41,422 bases of DNA from Crocosphaera sp. (GTDB taxonomy: Bacteria > Cyanobacteriota > Cyanobacteriia > Cyanobacteriales > Microcystaceae). Shown one piece after another: positions 25,579 to 35,292 of this stretch; positions within the stretch are counted from its first letter, which is position 1, and the number at the start of each line of letters is the position of its first letter. The notes under the pieces were generated by a model. That model saw only the letters and a list, made by a program, of their open reading frames with translations. It was not told the origin of the DNA and did not search any database. Location of the stretch: positions 1 to 41,422 of the forward strand of contig JASJDN010000042.1 of NCBI GenBank assembly GCA_030065205.1. Direction: 5' to 3'. Both the position numbers and the translations under genes were made by a program.

Positions 25579-27252
25579 CTATTTTTTCAACAATCGCACC
25601 CCCATTCCAGTGCTTCCTAAGAGGAGAAAGGCTAGAATAGAACTGGGTTCTGGAACCGATTGCTGATTAGAAGAAACTGGGGTATCAGAGGCAGTTAGAG
25701 AGAAAGATGCAAGTTCAAAACTACCACAGGTATCATCTGGTAAAAAGCTGGGATCATAATCATAAATAGCTTGCCGCACTTCATCCGGTAAGGGTTCAGA
25801 GCAAGAATTGCCAGGAATCGGTTGACCTTCTGCGGGCGCAGGTGCAAAATTATCGGGAGAAACATTAGGATCATCGACTCTCTTCAGAGGAATTAATTGA
25901 GTCTGGATCAGACTACGAGCCTTACGAGCTTGGGGACTACTCTCATCATTATTAAGCCAATTCATGGTCAAGTTTCCTCTCAGGCCATCAATACCGTTAG
26001 TAAAGCCTAAACCGCCTTGCTCTGTAGAGTCAAGAAAATAAAAGAAATCATCGACCCTTTCTTTGTCGGTGTCAGGGTTTATTGTACCGGCTGTTGACAA
26101 CGCTGAGAAACCACGAACAGTTTGAAAGGTGGTTGTCCCAATTTCTCTGACTTGATTGACACCAATCCTCATGGTCGTCCCAGAGTCAACCTTACGGCTT
26201 CGTTTAGCTGTAGCAAAAATCTTTAATCCGTCAATGTCTTGACAATTATTGGCTTCAAAAGAAGTGGACTGAGAGGAATCGTTATTCAGGGTTAAAGTTG
26301 CCACATTTGTCTGGGTATTACAGGTCAATTCAAATGGCACATTCATTCCATCTTGCCAAGTTAACTGTCTCCTTGAATTAGTCTGATCAACAAAGTTGTC
26401 TGTTCCATCAGCGGATTTTGTCCCTAAACTAATCTCCCAGTCACCGTTACCACTGACTCCTGCCCGACTATAAAATGCTAAATTAGGACCTTCTGTAATG
26501 CGATGGGCTTCATTCCAAACATCAAAATCCAGTTCTAACCGTGGTCGAAGGTCAGGGTTGTTTTGATTTTGGGACCAAAAACTGTCGACAGGAGAAAATC
26601 CAAAATCGGGGAAATTTAAACTATTATTGGCTCGTAGAGCAACGGATAAGACATTGCGATCATCGTTAGGATTGCCATTAAAATTACTATTTAACACCCT
26701 GCTGACCAGTTGATTTAATCCGATCCCACTATAATTGTTAACCCCTTGGTCAATCTGACCACTAAACAAGGTTGGTGCATTAACCGTACTAGGAGGATTA
26801 GCTGGATCAATGGCCATACTTTGGTCCCAAGCTCCCGTAACTTCCAATCCATCTAAGGTTACCCTCGCCACCCCAGGAAAGGCTCGGTTAGGATCATTAG
26901 GGTTGTCAGGATCGGCCCCACTTTGAGTCATGACAAGTCTGGCGCTGACATTTCTGATCTGTGAACCGGCTGGGATTTGGGCAAGTAGGTCATCTAAATT
27001 CCAACTGAGATACCCTCGTTGTTCATCTCCTGAACCAAACCCATTGGAGAGATTCCCGACTTGAATAAAATCAGAATCCCCATAGTTAATGGGTTGGCCA
27101 TCCGGACCTAGATTGGTATTGGAATAACTATCATTTCCTGGTACTAGAGTTCTGGACCAAGTGGCTGCTTCTGCGGGGTTGACAGCTAAAACGGTTAAAC
27201 TGGAAACAACAATAGTGGTAGTAAGATTCAAATATGCGTTTAGATTGTGCAT
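25579..27252 (-). CDS. PEP-CTERM exported protein with DNRLRE-like domain
   Basis: 557 residues. Signal peptide (about 1-29, ending NPAEA), then a domain starting TWSRTLVPGNDSYSNTN with RGYLSWNLDDLLAQIPAGSQ, the look of DNRLRE-type surface beta domains. The middle (about 240-380) is another beta-rich region. Near the C-terminus two cysteines flank SEPLPDEVRQAIYDYDPS. It ends VPEPSSILAFLLLGSTGMG then VRLLKK, a full PEP-CTERM sorting signal. It is presumably secreted or part of the extracellular matrix; its ligand is unknown. Transcribed alone. No clear ribosome-binding site. Confidence 0.85.
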   Translation of the reverse strand: MHNLNAYLNLTTTIVVSSLTVLAVNPAEAATWSRTLVPGNDSYSNTNLGPDGQPINYGDSDFIQVGNLSNGFGSGDEQRGYLSWNLDDLLAQIPAGSQIRNVSARLVMTQSGADPDNPNDPNRAFPGVARVTLDGLEVTGAWDQSMAIDPANPPSTVNAPTLFSGQIDQGVNNYSGIGLNQLVSRVLNSNFNGNPNDDRNVLSVALRANNSLNFPDFGFSPVDSFWSQNQNNPDLRPRLELDFDVWNEAHRITEGPNLAFYSRAGVSGNGDWEISLGTKSADGTDNFVDQTNSRRQLTWQDGMNVPFELTCNTQTNVATLTLNNDSSQSTSFEANNCQDIDGLKIFATAKRSRKVDSGTTMRIGVNQVREIGTTTFQTVRGFSALSTAGTINPDTDKERVDDFFYFLDSTEQGGLGFTNGIDGLRGNLTMNWLNNDESSPQARKARSLIQTQLIPLKRVDDPNVSPDNFAPAPAEGQPIPGNSCSEPLPDEVRQAIYDYDPSFLPDDTCGSFELASFSLTASDTPVSSNQQSVPEPSSILAFLLLGSTGMGVRLLKK

Positions 27253-27562
27253 CGTTTTTAGGATTTCTGTGAGGGAGCTAAGTAGTTGGACAAAAATAAA
27301 GTAAAGTTTAAGAGCGACAAAACAAGGAATAAAATGGGTTTAACCTTAATTGATGGTTTTAAACATAAGATTCCCTACCGATGTCGAACTCTTGTGTGCA
27401 TCAGCGATTAACATTAATATTCCCAAAAGCTTCTTCTAACCTTTCATAAAAGCTTTTTTATTTCTCCAACTAGCTCAAATCTTGCCACAGACTCAAGAGC
27501 AAATCCCATCAAATTAAGATAGATTTAATACAAATAACAAATAAATTAAGGAAGGTTTGATT
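27253..27562. other. Divergent promoter region between PEP-CTERM gene and uvrC
   Basis: 310 bp, AT-rich, no open frame. AAAAGC near 27426 and GCTTTT near 27450 could form a weak hairpin. The uvrC ribosome-binding site AAGGAAGG is at 27548-27555. Nothing else is recognised. Confidence 0.5.
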
Positions 27563-29419
27563 TTGTCCTCAATTTCCCAAATTTTAGAGCGTCAAGTCAC
27601 CATTATCCCCAATGAACCGGGGGTCTATTTAATGCGAGATGGTCAAGGAGATATTCTTTACATTGGTAAATCAAAACGACTGCGATCGCGAGTTCGCTCT
27701 TATTTTCAAGCTAGCCAAGATCATAGTCCTCGCATCAGTTTGATGGTGCAACAAGTGGCTGATATTGAGTTTATTGTCACAGATACGGAAGCGGAAGCGT
27801 TAGCATTGGAAGCTAATCTGATCAAGCAACATCAACCTTATTTTAATGTCTTGCTCAAAGATGATAAAAAATATCCCTATGTTTGCATTACTTGGTCAGA
27901 AGCTTATCCTCGGATTTTTATTACCCGTAAACGACGGTTAAATCATCCACGCGATCGCTATTATGGTCCTTATGTGGACACCTATTTACTCCGTCAAACG
28001 TTACGATTGGTTAAACGGGTGTTTCCTCTGCGTCAACGGCCGCGACCCTTATTTAAGGATCGTCCTTGTTTAAATTATGATATTGGTCGGTGTCCTGGGG
28101 TTTGTCAAGGGTTAATTTCTCCTGAAGATTATCATAAAATCGTGGAAAAAGTAGCTATGATTTTCCAAGGAAGAACGGAGGAATTATTACAAAAATTAGC
28201 AACGCAAATGGAGTTAGCAGCGACGCAATTAAGGTTTGAACAAGCGGGACAAATTCGGGATCAAATTAAAGCCATTCAAGGGTTAGGAATTGACCAAAAA
28301 GTAACGTTACCGGATGATACGATTTCAAGAGATGCGATCGCTTTAGCTGCCGATGAAACCTATACTTGCATTCAATTATTCCAAATTCGTGCAGGACGAT
28401 TAGTGGGAAGATTAGGCTTTGTTGCTGATACGGTTTCAGGGACTCCAGAAGGGATTTTACAACGGGTTTTAGAAGAACATTATTTACAAGTTGATTCGGT
28501 GGAAATTCCCAAAGAAATTTTAGTTCAGTATCCCCTTCCTGATGTTGATATTTTAGCCAATTGGTTAGGAGATAAGAAAGGTAAAAAAGTAACCTTTACC
28601 GTTCCTCAAAAGCAACAAAAAGCTGAATTAATTCGTTTAGTAGAACGGAATGCAGGGTATGAATTAGAAAATATAAAACGTCACGCTCAAAAAAATTTAT
28701 TAGGGTTAGAAGATTTAGCCCAATTATTAGAGTTAGAAACCATACCTCATCGGATTGAAGGATATGATATTTCCCATATTCAAGGGTCGAACCCGGTGGC
28801 TTCTCAAGTGGTTTTTATTGATGGGGTTCCTGCTAAACAATGTTATCGTCATTATAAAATCAGAAATCCTCAGATTACTATTGGTCATTCCGATGATTTT
28901 GCCAGTTTAGCTGAAGTGTTAAGTCGTCGGTTTCGTTCCTATCAAAATAAGTCAGAAACCGAGTTATTAAACTTAGAAGATTATCCCAATTTAATTATGA
29001 TTGATGGAGGAAAAGGACAACTTTCATCGGTGATTAAAATCTTAGAAACTATGAATCTTATTCCTCCCTTGCCAGTGATTAGTTTGGCAAAAAAACGAGA
29101 AGAAATTTTCTTACCTGGCCAATCTCAACCTTTAGATACCCATCCCGAACAACCGGGGGTTCAATTATTAAGAAGAGTGCGAGATGAAGCCCATCGATTT
29201 GCAGTAACCTTTCATCGTCAACAACGGTTAAAAAAAAGTCGTCACTCTCGTTTAGACGATATTCCAGGATTAGGGTTTCAGCGACAAAAACAACTCCTTG
29301 CCCACTTTCATTCTATTGATTATATTCGAGAAGCTTCTATTGACAAGTTACAAGAAGTTTCAGGTATTGGTGAAGCTTTAGCTACAGAAATATATCGTTA
29401 TTTTCATCCTAATAGTTAG
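27563..29419 (+). CDS. uvrC: UvrABC system excinuclease subunit C
   Basis: 618 residues from a TTG at 27563. That start is chosen because AAGGAAGG (27548-27555) is 7 nt upstream, while an earlier in-frame TTG at 27557 is too close. UvrC makes both incisions in nucleotide-excision repair. The order is: GIY-YIG nuclease domain (about 15-95; [20 protein letters not shown]), Cys-rich [18 protein letters not shown] motif (about 205-240), RNase-H-like C-terminal nuclease ([25 protein letters not shown]), and a helix-hairpin-helix tail ([22 protein letters not shown]). All parts are present. It is a lone gene. Two HIP1 octamers lie near its 5' end. Confidence 0.95.
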   Translation: MSSISQILERQVTIIPNEPGVYLMRDGQGDILYIGKSKRLRSRVRSYFQASQDHSPRISLMVQQVADIEFIVTDTEAEALALEANLIKQHQPYFNVLLKDDKKYPYVCITWSEAYPRIFITRKRRLNHPRDRYYGPYVDTYLLRQTLRLVKRVFPLRQRPRPLFKDRPCLNYDIGRCPGVCQGLISPEDYHKIVEKVAMIFQGRTEELLQKLATQMELAATQLRFEQAGQIRDQIKAIQGLGIDQKVTLPDDTISRDAIALAADETYTCIQLFQIRAGRLVGRLGFVADTVSGTPEGILQRVLEEHYLQVDSVEIPKEILVQYPLPDVDILANWLGDKKGKKVTFTVPQKQQKAELIRLVERNAGYELENIKRHAQKNLLGLEDLAQLLELETIPHRIEGYDISHIQGSNPVASQVVFIDGVPAKQCYRHYKIRNPQITIGHSDDFASLAEVLSRRFRSYQNKSETELLNLEDYPNLIMIDGGKGQLSSVIKILETMNLIPPLPVISLAKKREEIFLPGQSQPLDTHPEQPGVQLLRRVRDEAHRFAVTFHRQQRLKKSRHSRLDDIPGLGFQRQKQLLAHFHSIDYIREASIDKLQEVSGIGEALATEIYRYFHPNS

Positions 29420-29568
29420 GTTAATTTAATCACCATTTTCAAACTATAGTTAATTACAGAAACATTACCTTAACCCAACCTATAAGATAGGAGATCATAC
29501 TTAGGAATTTTACGTGAATAATTGGGAACTCTTTATATACATAGAGTATAGTTGTTATGGGAGTCCGT

Positions 29569-30534
29569 ATGGCGATTATCAAAGTTTTGGCAGGAGATCT
29601 TCGCAAAGGTAAACAGAGAATCGATCCAAAATGGGTCAAAAATGCTGAAGTACAAACAGAAGAAAAACTCAAAAAGTTGTCAGGTAGTGCCGGATGGGGA
29701 TTCCTTGGGGCTTTTTTAGGAGGTGTATTAACTGGTGGTGTTGGTTTTGCTGTAGGTGGACTTGCTGGTATTCTCTCAGGAGGGAATAAAACGGAAATTT
29801 GTTTTTCCTGTGAGTTAGAAGATGGTCGAAAGTTTCTTGCCATAACAGATAATAAGACCTGGCAAAAGATTTTAGGGGTACTTTTTGAAAAAAATCAAGT
29901 TAATATTAACTCTAGTAATGAAGATAAAAATCAGCCTATTTTACCGGTTACAAATGATAAAAAAGAAGAATTTACGACCTCGAATAAATTGATTGATACA
30001 GTTTCTTCGTCTCAAGAGCATTCTCAAAAAGATAACAATTCAGGAATTAAAAGTTATGGAAAATTAATTCTTAGTCGTTTTTGGAAGTGGTATATATCGG
30101 GGTTTGCCAGCAGACCAGATTTACCCTTATGGCGGTCTCCCAGATTATATAGAATTATTCTCTCATTATATATCTTTGGCCTATTGGGTAATATGATACC
30201 TGACAGTTCAATAAGTTCTAATAATACAACTTCAATCAGTTCAACTGCATCAGTATCTTCTTCTCAGCAGACAAAACCATCTTCGTCAACCTCATCTAAC
30301 TCATCCCAGGAGTTAACTGATAATGATTTGTGTAATTCCATAATTAATGAAGTTGTTAACAAATCATCAACATTAAGAGGAAGAGAAGCTGAAGAATATT
30401 TCACAAAAGTCTCTAGAGTGATGACAACAAACGTTAATGGTAGTGATATGATTGATACTTGTTCAAAAAGTGTTCCATCATCTAAATTACAGGAGTTTAA
30501 GAATGCTTTAGTTGTTCTGAGGAATAACTTTTAA
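29569..30534 (+). CDS. Unknown membrane protein with glycine-zipper segment
   Basis: 321 residues from the ATG at 29569, chosen because GGGAG stands 5 nt before it (an earlier ATG at 29557 overlaps that site). A short basic N-terminus is followed by a glycine-rich hydrophobic segment (about 42-71, GFLGAFLGGVLTGGVGFAVG) like glycine-zipper membrane inserts, then a small beta-like unit (CFSCELEDGRKFLAITDNKTW). A second membrane span lies near 205-222 (YRIILSLYIFGLLGNMI), then a Ser/Thr-rich linker and a helical C-terminus with two cysteines. No family is recognised. Residues 100-165 look disordered. Confidence 0.7.
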   Translation: MAIIKVLAGDLRKGKQRIDPKWVKNAEVQTEEKLKKLSGSAGWGFLGAFLGGVLTGGVGFAVGGLAGILSGGNKTEICFSCELEDGRKFLAITDNKTWQKILGVLFEKNQVNINSSNEDKNQPILPVTNDKKEEFTTSNKLIDTVSSSQEHSQKDNNSGIKSYGKLILSRFWKWYISGFASRPDLPLWRSPRLYRIILSLYIFGLLGNMIPDSSISSNNTTSISSTASVSSSQQTKPSSSTSSNSSQELTDNDLCNSIINEVVNKSSTLRGREAEEYFTKVSRVMTTNVNGSDMIDTCSKSVPSSKLQEFKNALVVLRNNF

Positions 30535-30599
30535 ACTCTTAAAAGAGATTAACTATCTTCTGTCATCTTATGTAGAAGATAGTGATCAATAACAATAAT

Positions 30600-30641
30600 T
30601 TACGGGTTACCTCCTGGATAAGCTGTAATAACAAAAAGACG
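30600..30641 (-). pseudogene. 13-codon C-terminal remnant of an unidentified gene
   Basis: The minus strand reads RLFVITAYPGGNP then TAA, in frame, with stops just upstream. It resembles the C-terminus of small toxin-like proteins that I recall ending in ITAYPGG. It may be what is left after a deletion that also removed the C-terminal half of the PIN gene. It is short enough to be chance. Confidence 0.2.
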
Positions 30642-30673
30642 GGTTTATAATACTTATCTAGAAAAGTAGTAAA

Positions 30674-30898
30674 TTAACCAACCCAATTTTGTACTGATAA
30701 ATTAGAAAATTGTCTAAAATATAGATTAATAAGTTCAATTAATAAATCATAATCTTCAGGAATAAATTGTTGAGTTCGTTTAAACTGAGAAATTCGTTTA
30801 CGATTGGCACTTCCTACAATCAAAAGTAATAAAATATTGGTATCAATTACAATTCCTTTGTTTTGATATTTATTCAAAAGTTTCTGAACATAATCCAT
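30674..30898 (-). pseudogene. Truncated PIN-domain (VapC-like) gene
   Basis: 74 residues. GIVIDTNILLLLIVGS (15-30) is the start of a PIN nuclease fold with the first metal-binding Asp (D19); the next segment FKRTQQFIPEDYDLLIELIN fits a larger cyanobacterial PIN protein. Full-length relatives are about 150-170 residues, and the other acidic residues of the active site are missing, so the nuclease should be inactive. The last 15 residues (from about LYFRQF) look unrelated. Its ATG overlaps the stop of the upstream gene (TAATG), as in coupled toxin-antitoxin pairs. Confidence 0.65.
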
Positions 30899-31182
30899 TA
30901 TAATTCTCTGATTTTAATTGATTTAAGTTCTCCTGTTTCTGCATCTATTTCGACAATCTTATATTCTCTTATATTCATTGCTTTCTTTAATACATCAGGA
31001 AGATTTTTTTGTTGATTTATTGGTGGATCAAATAAAAACCCTAAGGTGATTAACCAAGATTTGTTGTCTGATGATAGTTCAATTTCTTCTAATCTTATAT
31101 CATTGACATTACCAAAAAGATCGATAATTTGATTCAAATGATTTTTGGCTTTACTAACTGCTTCTCTAACGTCTATTGTCAT
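30898..31182 (-). CDS. Small protein upstream of the broken PIN gene, possible antitoxin or partner
   Basis: 94 residues: MTIDVREAVSKAKNHLNQII, a helical start, then ISxS-type strands (SSDNKSWLITLGFLFD) and a C-terminal beta hairpin (EYKIVEIDAETGELKSIKI). Similar short proteins often precede PIN genes in cyanobacteria, as I recall. The TAATG overlap with the PIN ORF shows translational coupling. No DNA-binding motif is evident, so an antitoxin role is only suggested by position. Confidence 0.6.
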   Translation of the reverse strand: MTIDVREAVSKAKNHLNQIIDLFGNVNDIRLEEIELSSDNKSWLITLGFLFDPPINQQKNLPDVLKKAMNIREYKIVEIDAETGELKSIKIREL

Positions 31183-31302
31183 TAGTTGTTGACCTCTGTG
31201 TTGAATGAGTTCAATGATCAGGTTATAAGATTAAAAATCACACTATCGGACTAGCAAGGAAAAGTATGAAAACAACATTTTAACCTCCAATTATACTTAT
31301 CT

Positions 31303-33321
31303 CTATTTTAAATCAGCGATCGCTCCTCTCGCCATCTGTGCGATCGCTTGATCCGTTGCTCTTGGTAACTGATAATAAGTGCCTCCTGCGGTTTGTGCCA
31401 TCTCCTTCCCAAACCCAGTAGAAACGAATTTTTTCTCCGTATCTATCATCAACAATTTAATGCCTAACCCCCGAATTTTTCCCGCAATATCTAACAATTC
31501 TTGCTTAATATCTGGCTTTTCTCCTTCGGGTATGGGTTCCCCTAAAGACTTGGCTAAAGGAATATTACCCCGTCCATCGGTAATAGCAACGATCACCACC
31601 TGACCAATATCCCCGGACATCTTTGCATTCATTCCCACATGAACCGCTTGAGTCAAACCATGCGCTAAAGGTGAACCACCGCCACAAGGCAAGGTTTCTA
31701 AGCGTTTACGGGCTAAAGAAATGGAACGAGTGGGGGGTAACAATACGTCTGCTTGTTCCCCTCTGAAGGGTATTAACGCCACTTGGTCCCTGTTTTCGTA
31801 AGCTTCTGTCAACAGACGCATCACTGCCCCTTTAGCGGACTGCATTCGGTTCAAGGCCATTGACCCCGAAGCATCCACCACAAAGACGATTAAAGCCCCT
31901 GCTTTCCGTGCTAAACGCTTAGAACGTATATCACCCTGTTCTACGATGACATTGCGTCCAGGATGCCTTAAACGGCGGGATTTTTGATAGGGGGCTGCTG
32001 CTCGTAATGTGGCATCGACGGCAATACGTCTTACTTTGCCTTTGGGTAACATGGGTTTAACGTAGCGTCCCCTATCATCGGAAAAGATAATACTACGACT
32101 GCCTGATTTTCCTTGGTTTTGTGCCATCTGGGCAAAATAAAGCACACTGGGGTCTAAGATGACTCCTTCTATGTCAAAGACGAACTCTTCAGGTATTCCT
32201 GGGGGTTCTTGTTCCGGTTCTTCGTTGTTATCTTCTTCCTCTTCTTGTTCCTCTTGGTCTTGGTTGGACTCATCTTGAGGTTGCTGTGGTGGGGGAGGAG
32301 GGGGAGGTTGGGGCGCATCTTCTGGGGGGGGTTGCATCATAGTGGAACGAGGGACGATCACCAGTTCTACTGCCCGTCTAAGATCGTCTGAATTGATGGT
32401 ATTTCGTCCATCTAGGGCTGCTGAGGCTTTGGCAACTCGAACGGCAAACAATTCTGCCCTGTGTCCTTCTACCCCTCCTCTGATGGCTTCTTCGACTAAA
32501 TATTGAATCTGATCAGGAGTAATGGTCACTTCTTTTAACCATTCCCTGGCGAGGATGATTTGAGTCTTAATATCGTCGATTTCGTCGTTATATTGAGCTA
32601 AAAAGGCTTGAGGGGAGTTAGCATAGTCTAGGGCTTGGTTTACCGCTTGTACTCGTTGATCTAGGGCTAAAACGCCATCTGCTGATAAGGCGATCGCAAT
32701 TCGATCCAGTAAATGCCGTCTTAAGGGCCCTTCCTCGGGGTTATAAGTCGCAATAAGAATGGGTTGACAGGGATGTTGAAAGCTGATCCCTTCTCTCTCT
32801 ATTTGGTTTCTCCCGTCGGTTAATACGCTTAACAGTTGGTTGGAGATTTGATCGTCTAAAAGGTTGATCTCATCTACATATAACACCCCTCGGTGTGCTT
32901 GTGCCAATAAACCGGGTTGAAAGATAGCTTCTCCTTGTTTAACGGACTCTTCGACATCTACTGAGCCTAATAATCGATCTTCTGTAACACCGATGGGAAC
33001 TTGAATAAAGGGGGCGGGGACTATTTCTGTGGGGATGTCTTCGGGACGTTGGTTTAAATATTGTTCTTGGGTGTTGTTGTCCCATTCACTGGGTTTGTTG
33101 CGATCGCAGTTAAAGGGATTATCTTCTATTCTTTCAATTGGGGGCAAAAGGGCGTGTATTCCCCTAGCAAGCACTGATTTTGCAGTACCTCGTCTTCCTG
33201 CAATAACCACACCTCCTAAACCTGGGTCGACTGCTGCTAATAATAAGGCGAGTTTGATGGCTTCTTGGCCAACAACGGCAGTTAAGGGAAAATTTAAAGG
33301 AGTTGCGGTGAGGGTAGGCAT
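31303..33321 (-). CDS. chlD: Magnesium chelatase subunit ChlD
   Basis: 672 residues. ChlD, with ChlI and ChlH, inserts Mg2+ into protoporphyrin IX, the committed step to chlorophyll. The N-terminal AAA+ module has GRRGTAKS (42-49) and LYVDEI (147-152). A proline run (about 331-348) and an acidic stretch (about 350-372) form the linker. The C-terminal von Willebrand A domain has the MIDAS start DASGS (483-487) and later TDGRGN. Cyanobacterial ChlD keeps a complete Walker A, as here. The gene stands alone, 154 bp from the PilH-like regulator gene, with HIP1 octamers near both ends. Confidence 0.96.
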   Translation of the reverse strand: MPTLTATPLNFPLTAVVGQEAIKLALLLAAVDPGLGGVVIAGRRGTAKSVLARGIHALLPPIERIEDNPFNCDRNKPSEWDNNTQEQYLNQRPEDIPTEIVPAPFIQVPIGVTEDRLLGSVDVEESVKQGEAIFQPGLLAQAHRGVLYVDEINLLDDQISNQLLSVLTDGRNQIEREGISFQHPCQPILIATYNPEEGPLRRHLLDRIAIALSADGVLALDQRVQAVNQALDYANSPQAFLAQYNDEIDDIKTQIILAREWLKEVTITPDQIQYLVEEAIRGGVEGHRAELFAVRVAKASAALDGRNTINSDDLRRAVELVIVPRSTMMQPPPEDAPQPPPPPPPQQPQDESNQDQEEQEEEEDNNEEPEQEPPGIPEEFVFDIEGVILDPSVLYFAQMAQNQGKSGSRSIIFSDDRGRYVKPMLPKGKVRRIAVDATLRAAAPYQKSRRLRHPGRNVIVEQGDIRSKRLARKAGALIVFVVDASGSMALNRMQSAKGAVMRLLTEAYENRDQVALIPFRGEQADVLLPPTRSISLARKRLETLPCGGGSPLAHGLTQAVHVGMNAKMSGDIGQVVIVAITDGRGNIPLAKSLGEPIPEGEKPDIKQELLDIAGKIRGLGIKLLMIDTEKKFVSTGFGKEMAQTAGGTYYQLPRATDQAIAQMARGAIADLK

Positions 33322-33475
33322 TCGAGAACATTATTGAACGATTAATGCTAATGTATCACGAACCCTGACCGTAAATATAGTTCTTGAATCATCTTAATAT
33401 CTAGAGCTATCATAAAGACAGAGAATAGTAGAAGTAGATCCCTTCTCAATTCTAAGTTTTTTACTTTAACATTAG

Positions 33476-33844
33476 CTAACTATTTCGCAATAATTGTTTG
33501 ACTGTACCCAATAATTCATCATGGGGGAATGGCTTGACAATATAAGCATCAGCACCTTGTTTTAATCCCCAATAACTATCTACTTGGGTACTTTTTGTTG
33601 AACAAAGAATTACAGGAATATGTTCCGTTTTTGGATCGCTTTTAATACTACGACAGGTCTGATAACCATTTAGATTAGGCATAACCACATCAAGAATAAT
33701 CAAGTCAGGAACGAGAGATTTGAGCTTTTCTAAGGCTTCAGCCCCATCCATAGCGGTGGTAACAGAAAAACCATTATCTGTTAGTAAACCAGCAATTAGT
33801 TCACGTTGAGCAGTGCTATCATCGGCTACTAGAATTGTACGCAT
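33476..33844 (-). CDS. Stand-alone CheY/PilH-like response regulator
   Basis: 122 residues, a receiver domain with no output domain. D8/D9 form the acidic pocket, D52 (LIILDVVMP) is the phospho-acceptor, T83 and K104 (IVKPFP) complete the site. The segment NGYQTCRSIKSDPKTEHIPV and CSTKSTQVDSYWGLKQGADA resemble PilH/TaxY-type regulators of type IV pilus motility and phototaxis in cyanobacteria. No PatA, CheW, MCP or CheA gene is nearby, so its kinase must be elsewhere. It is transcribed alone. Confidence 0.85.
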   Translation of the reverse strand: MRTILVADDSTAQRELIAGLLTDNGFSVTTAMDGAEALEKLKSLVPDLIILDVVMPNLNGYQTCRSIKSDPKTEHIPVILCSTKSTQVDSYWGLKQGADAYIVKPFPHDELLGTVKQLLRNS

Positions 33845-33955
33845 AAGAAGTCATCAAAAAATAAGCTTTAGTCGTGACAAACAGTCATAAGTCCTATAAG
33901 ATAGGATACCCAGAAACTGAAGACAATTATCATTTAAGATTTTTATCTATTCAAA

Positions 33956-33982
33956 AGCCCTAACTTGACTGTTGTTAGGGCT
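33956..33982 (-). terminator. Terminator of rpsU
   Basis: AGCCCTAAC (33956-33964), loop of 9 nt, GTTAGGGCT (33974-33982): a perfect 9-bp stem. On the minus strand it is followed by TTTTGAATAG. It is 80 bp beyond the rpsU stop. Confidence 0.7.
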
Positions 33983-34061
33983 ATGTAACCTTACCTAAAT
34001 AGAAGTAGGAAGGGTAATTATATGAATTAACATACCGCTATGGGCAAAGAATCTTTAAGAT

Positions 34062-34244
34062 TTAATGGCGACGCGATCGCTGTCTTCGCCGAGTCGCTTC
34101 TTTGCGCTTGCGTTTTTCTTGTGGCGTTTCAAAAAATTGGTGCTTTTTGTAGTCTGTGTAGATTCCAGCTTTAGCAACCTGTCGTTTAAACCGACGTAAC
34201 GCAGATTCAATGGGCTCGTTTTGACCAACAACTACTTGGGTCAT
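34062..34244 (-). CDS. rpsU: 30S ribosomal protein S21 (bS21)
   Basis: 60 residues, typical for bS21: [20 protein letters not shown], then [20 protein letters not shown] and an Arg/Lys-rich tail. It is a small-subunit protein near the anti-Shine-Dalgarno end of 16S rRNA. AGGAGGTG lies about 13 nt before the ATG. A HIP1 octamer overlaps the 3' end. A hairpin terminator follows. Confident. Confidence 0.96.
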   Translation of the reverse strand: MTQVVVGQNEPIESALRRFKRQVAKAGIYTDYKKHQFFETPQEKRKRKEATRRRQRSRRH

Positions 34245-34907
34245 TATGTAAGTTTACACCTCCTGTTTTGTTTCTGTGATGTTCTATCGACTGTCAGCTA
34301 TGATACTGACGAGCTTTATTTTTATTAAAGCGTATTGAGGTACATTCCCTCAACCTATTAAGTATAACTTGGATGGGGACATTTTGAATCACTGTATCCG
34401 TTTGCTTAGGACATTTCTCAGAAAACTCCTCAACTGATATAGTTTCAGGTTACAAAAATTGATACCAACGACAAATGTGGTAAGCATTGAGTTTTCTGGA
34501 GTTGACTTTCTCATCATTTCCTTTAACCTCGAGATGATGATTAACACATATCCCTGTTGTACTATTGAAAGCACATTTTAAAACGGCTTGATAATTGGCA
34601 ATAGAATGATTATGTACAATCTACAATAATACTTCTTTGATCTCATCATAATTAAAAAATACTGAGTCATTTTTGTGATAAAACTTAGCAATAGTTCTGA
34701 TCGATATCCATTTTCGTATTATAAAGTTTTATGTCATTTTGTTGACGAATTGGATGTGATGAAATAGCAAATAACTATACTTTTCTTTTAGTAATCACTA
34801 AGGGATAAATCCTTAAAACTATCTAAAAATAACCTCCCATTTGAGGAAGCAGTGTTAGTATCAAATCCAATTATTTTGTAGGAGTTGTATAGTTAGGATT
34901 AATTTTC
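34245..34907. other. 663-bp gap without a supported gene
   Basis: Contains the rpsU promoter and the region upstream of the 115-residue gene. The minus frame ending at 34450-34452 is open for about 58 codons and reads like protein in places (CVNHHLEVKGND, NAYHICRWYQFL), but it lacks a start and any known motif. It may be a decayed gene or chance. No hairpin or RNA gene is recognised. Confidence 0.35.
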
Positions 34908-35255
34908 ATGAACAATTTATCATCTGCCCAAAATAAAACCGTACAAGCCATTTTTGACGATTATCAACAACAACTTTCTTTATGTCTCACAGAAATCAAA
35001 AAGGTGATTAACCTATTAGATGCACCAATGATCGTTTCTGGAAATGAACAACAATTATCGGAGAAAATCGGTTTAGCTAATCAAATCATGAGTCAAACGA
35101 CCCAAAGACTTGAAAACCTTGAACAACATAGTCAATTATTACAAAGCAAAACCCATCTAACTGAATTAGAAAATTACGGGGAAATCCGAGAATTGTTAGC
35201 CTATCAGTTGGAAAGAATTCGAGAAAAAACCCAAGAATGGCAGTATAGTGCCTAG
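34908..35255 (+). CDS. Small helical protein of unknown function
   Basis: 115 residues, almost all helical: QAIFDDYQQQLSLCLTEIKK, a break at VSGNEQ, then IMSQTTQRLENLEQHSQLLQ and a final helix ending LAYQLERIREKTQEW. The Gln/Glu/Leu periodicity suggests an antiparallel helical bundle or coiled coil. No catalytic motif, signal peptide or membrane span. AGGA is about 9 nt upstream of the ATG. Convergent with the SulP gene. Family not recognised. Confidence 0.65.
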   Translation: MNNLSSAQNKTVQAIFDDYQQQLSLCLTEIKKVINLLDAPMIVSGNEQQLSEKIGLANQIMSQTTQRLENLEQHSQLLQSKTHLTELENYGEIRELLAYQLERIREKTQEWQYSA

Positions 35256-35261
35256 TCTAAA

Positions 35262-35285
35262 TTGTAGAGGCTATGGCCTCTACAA
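35262..35285. terminator. Hairpin between convergent genes
   Basis: TTGTAGAGGC (35262-35271), loop TATG, GCCTCTACAA (35276-35285): a 10-bp stem shared by the converging 115-residue and SulP genes. Run of A follows on the plus strand, so the U-run precedes it on the minus strand. The GTAGAG...CTCTAC ends resemble the palindrome at 13764-13789. Confidence 0.55.
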
Positions 35286-35292
35286 AAAAAAC

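Noticed and set aside
29454..29843. 129-codon minus frame over the start of the glycine-zipper gene
   Set aside because: Proline/serine-rich antisense shadow; the plus-strand gene has a good ribosome-binding site.
34389..34623. Minus frames, one reading HNH-like (CVNHHLEVKGND)
   Set aside because: No start codon, the metal ligands do not match an HNH pattern, and there is no neighbour support; kept only as a possible decayed gene.
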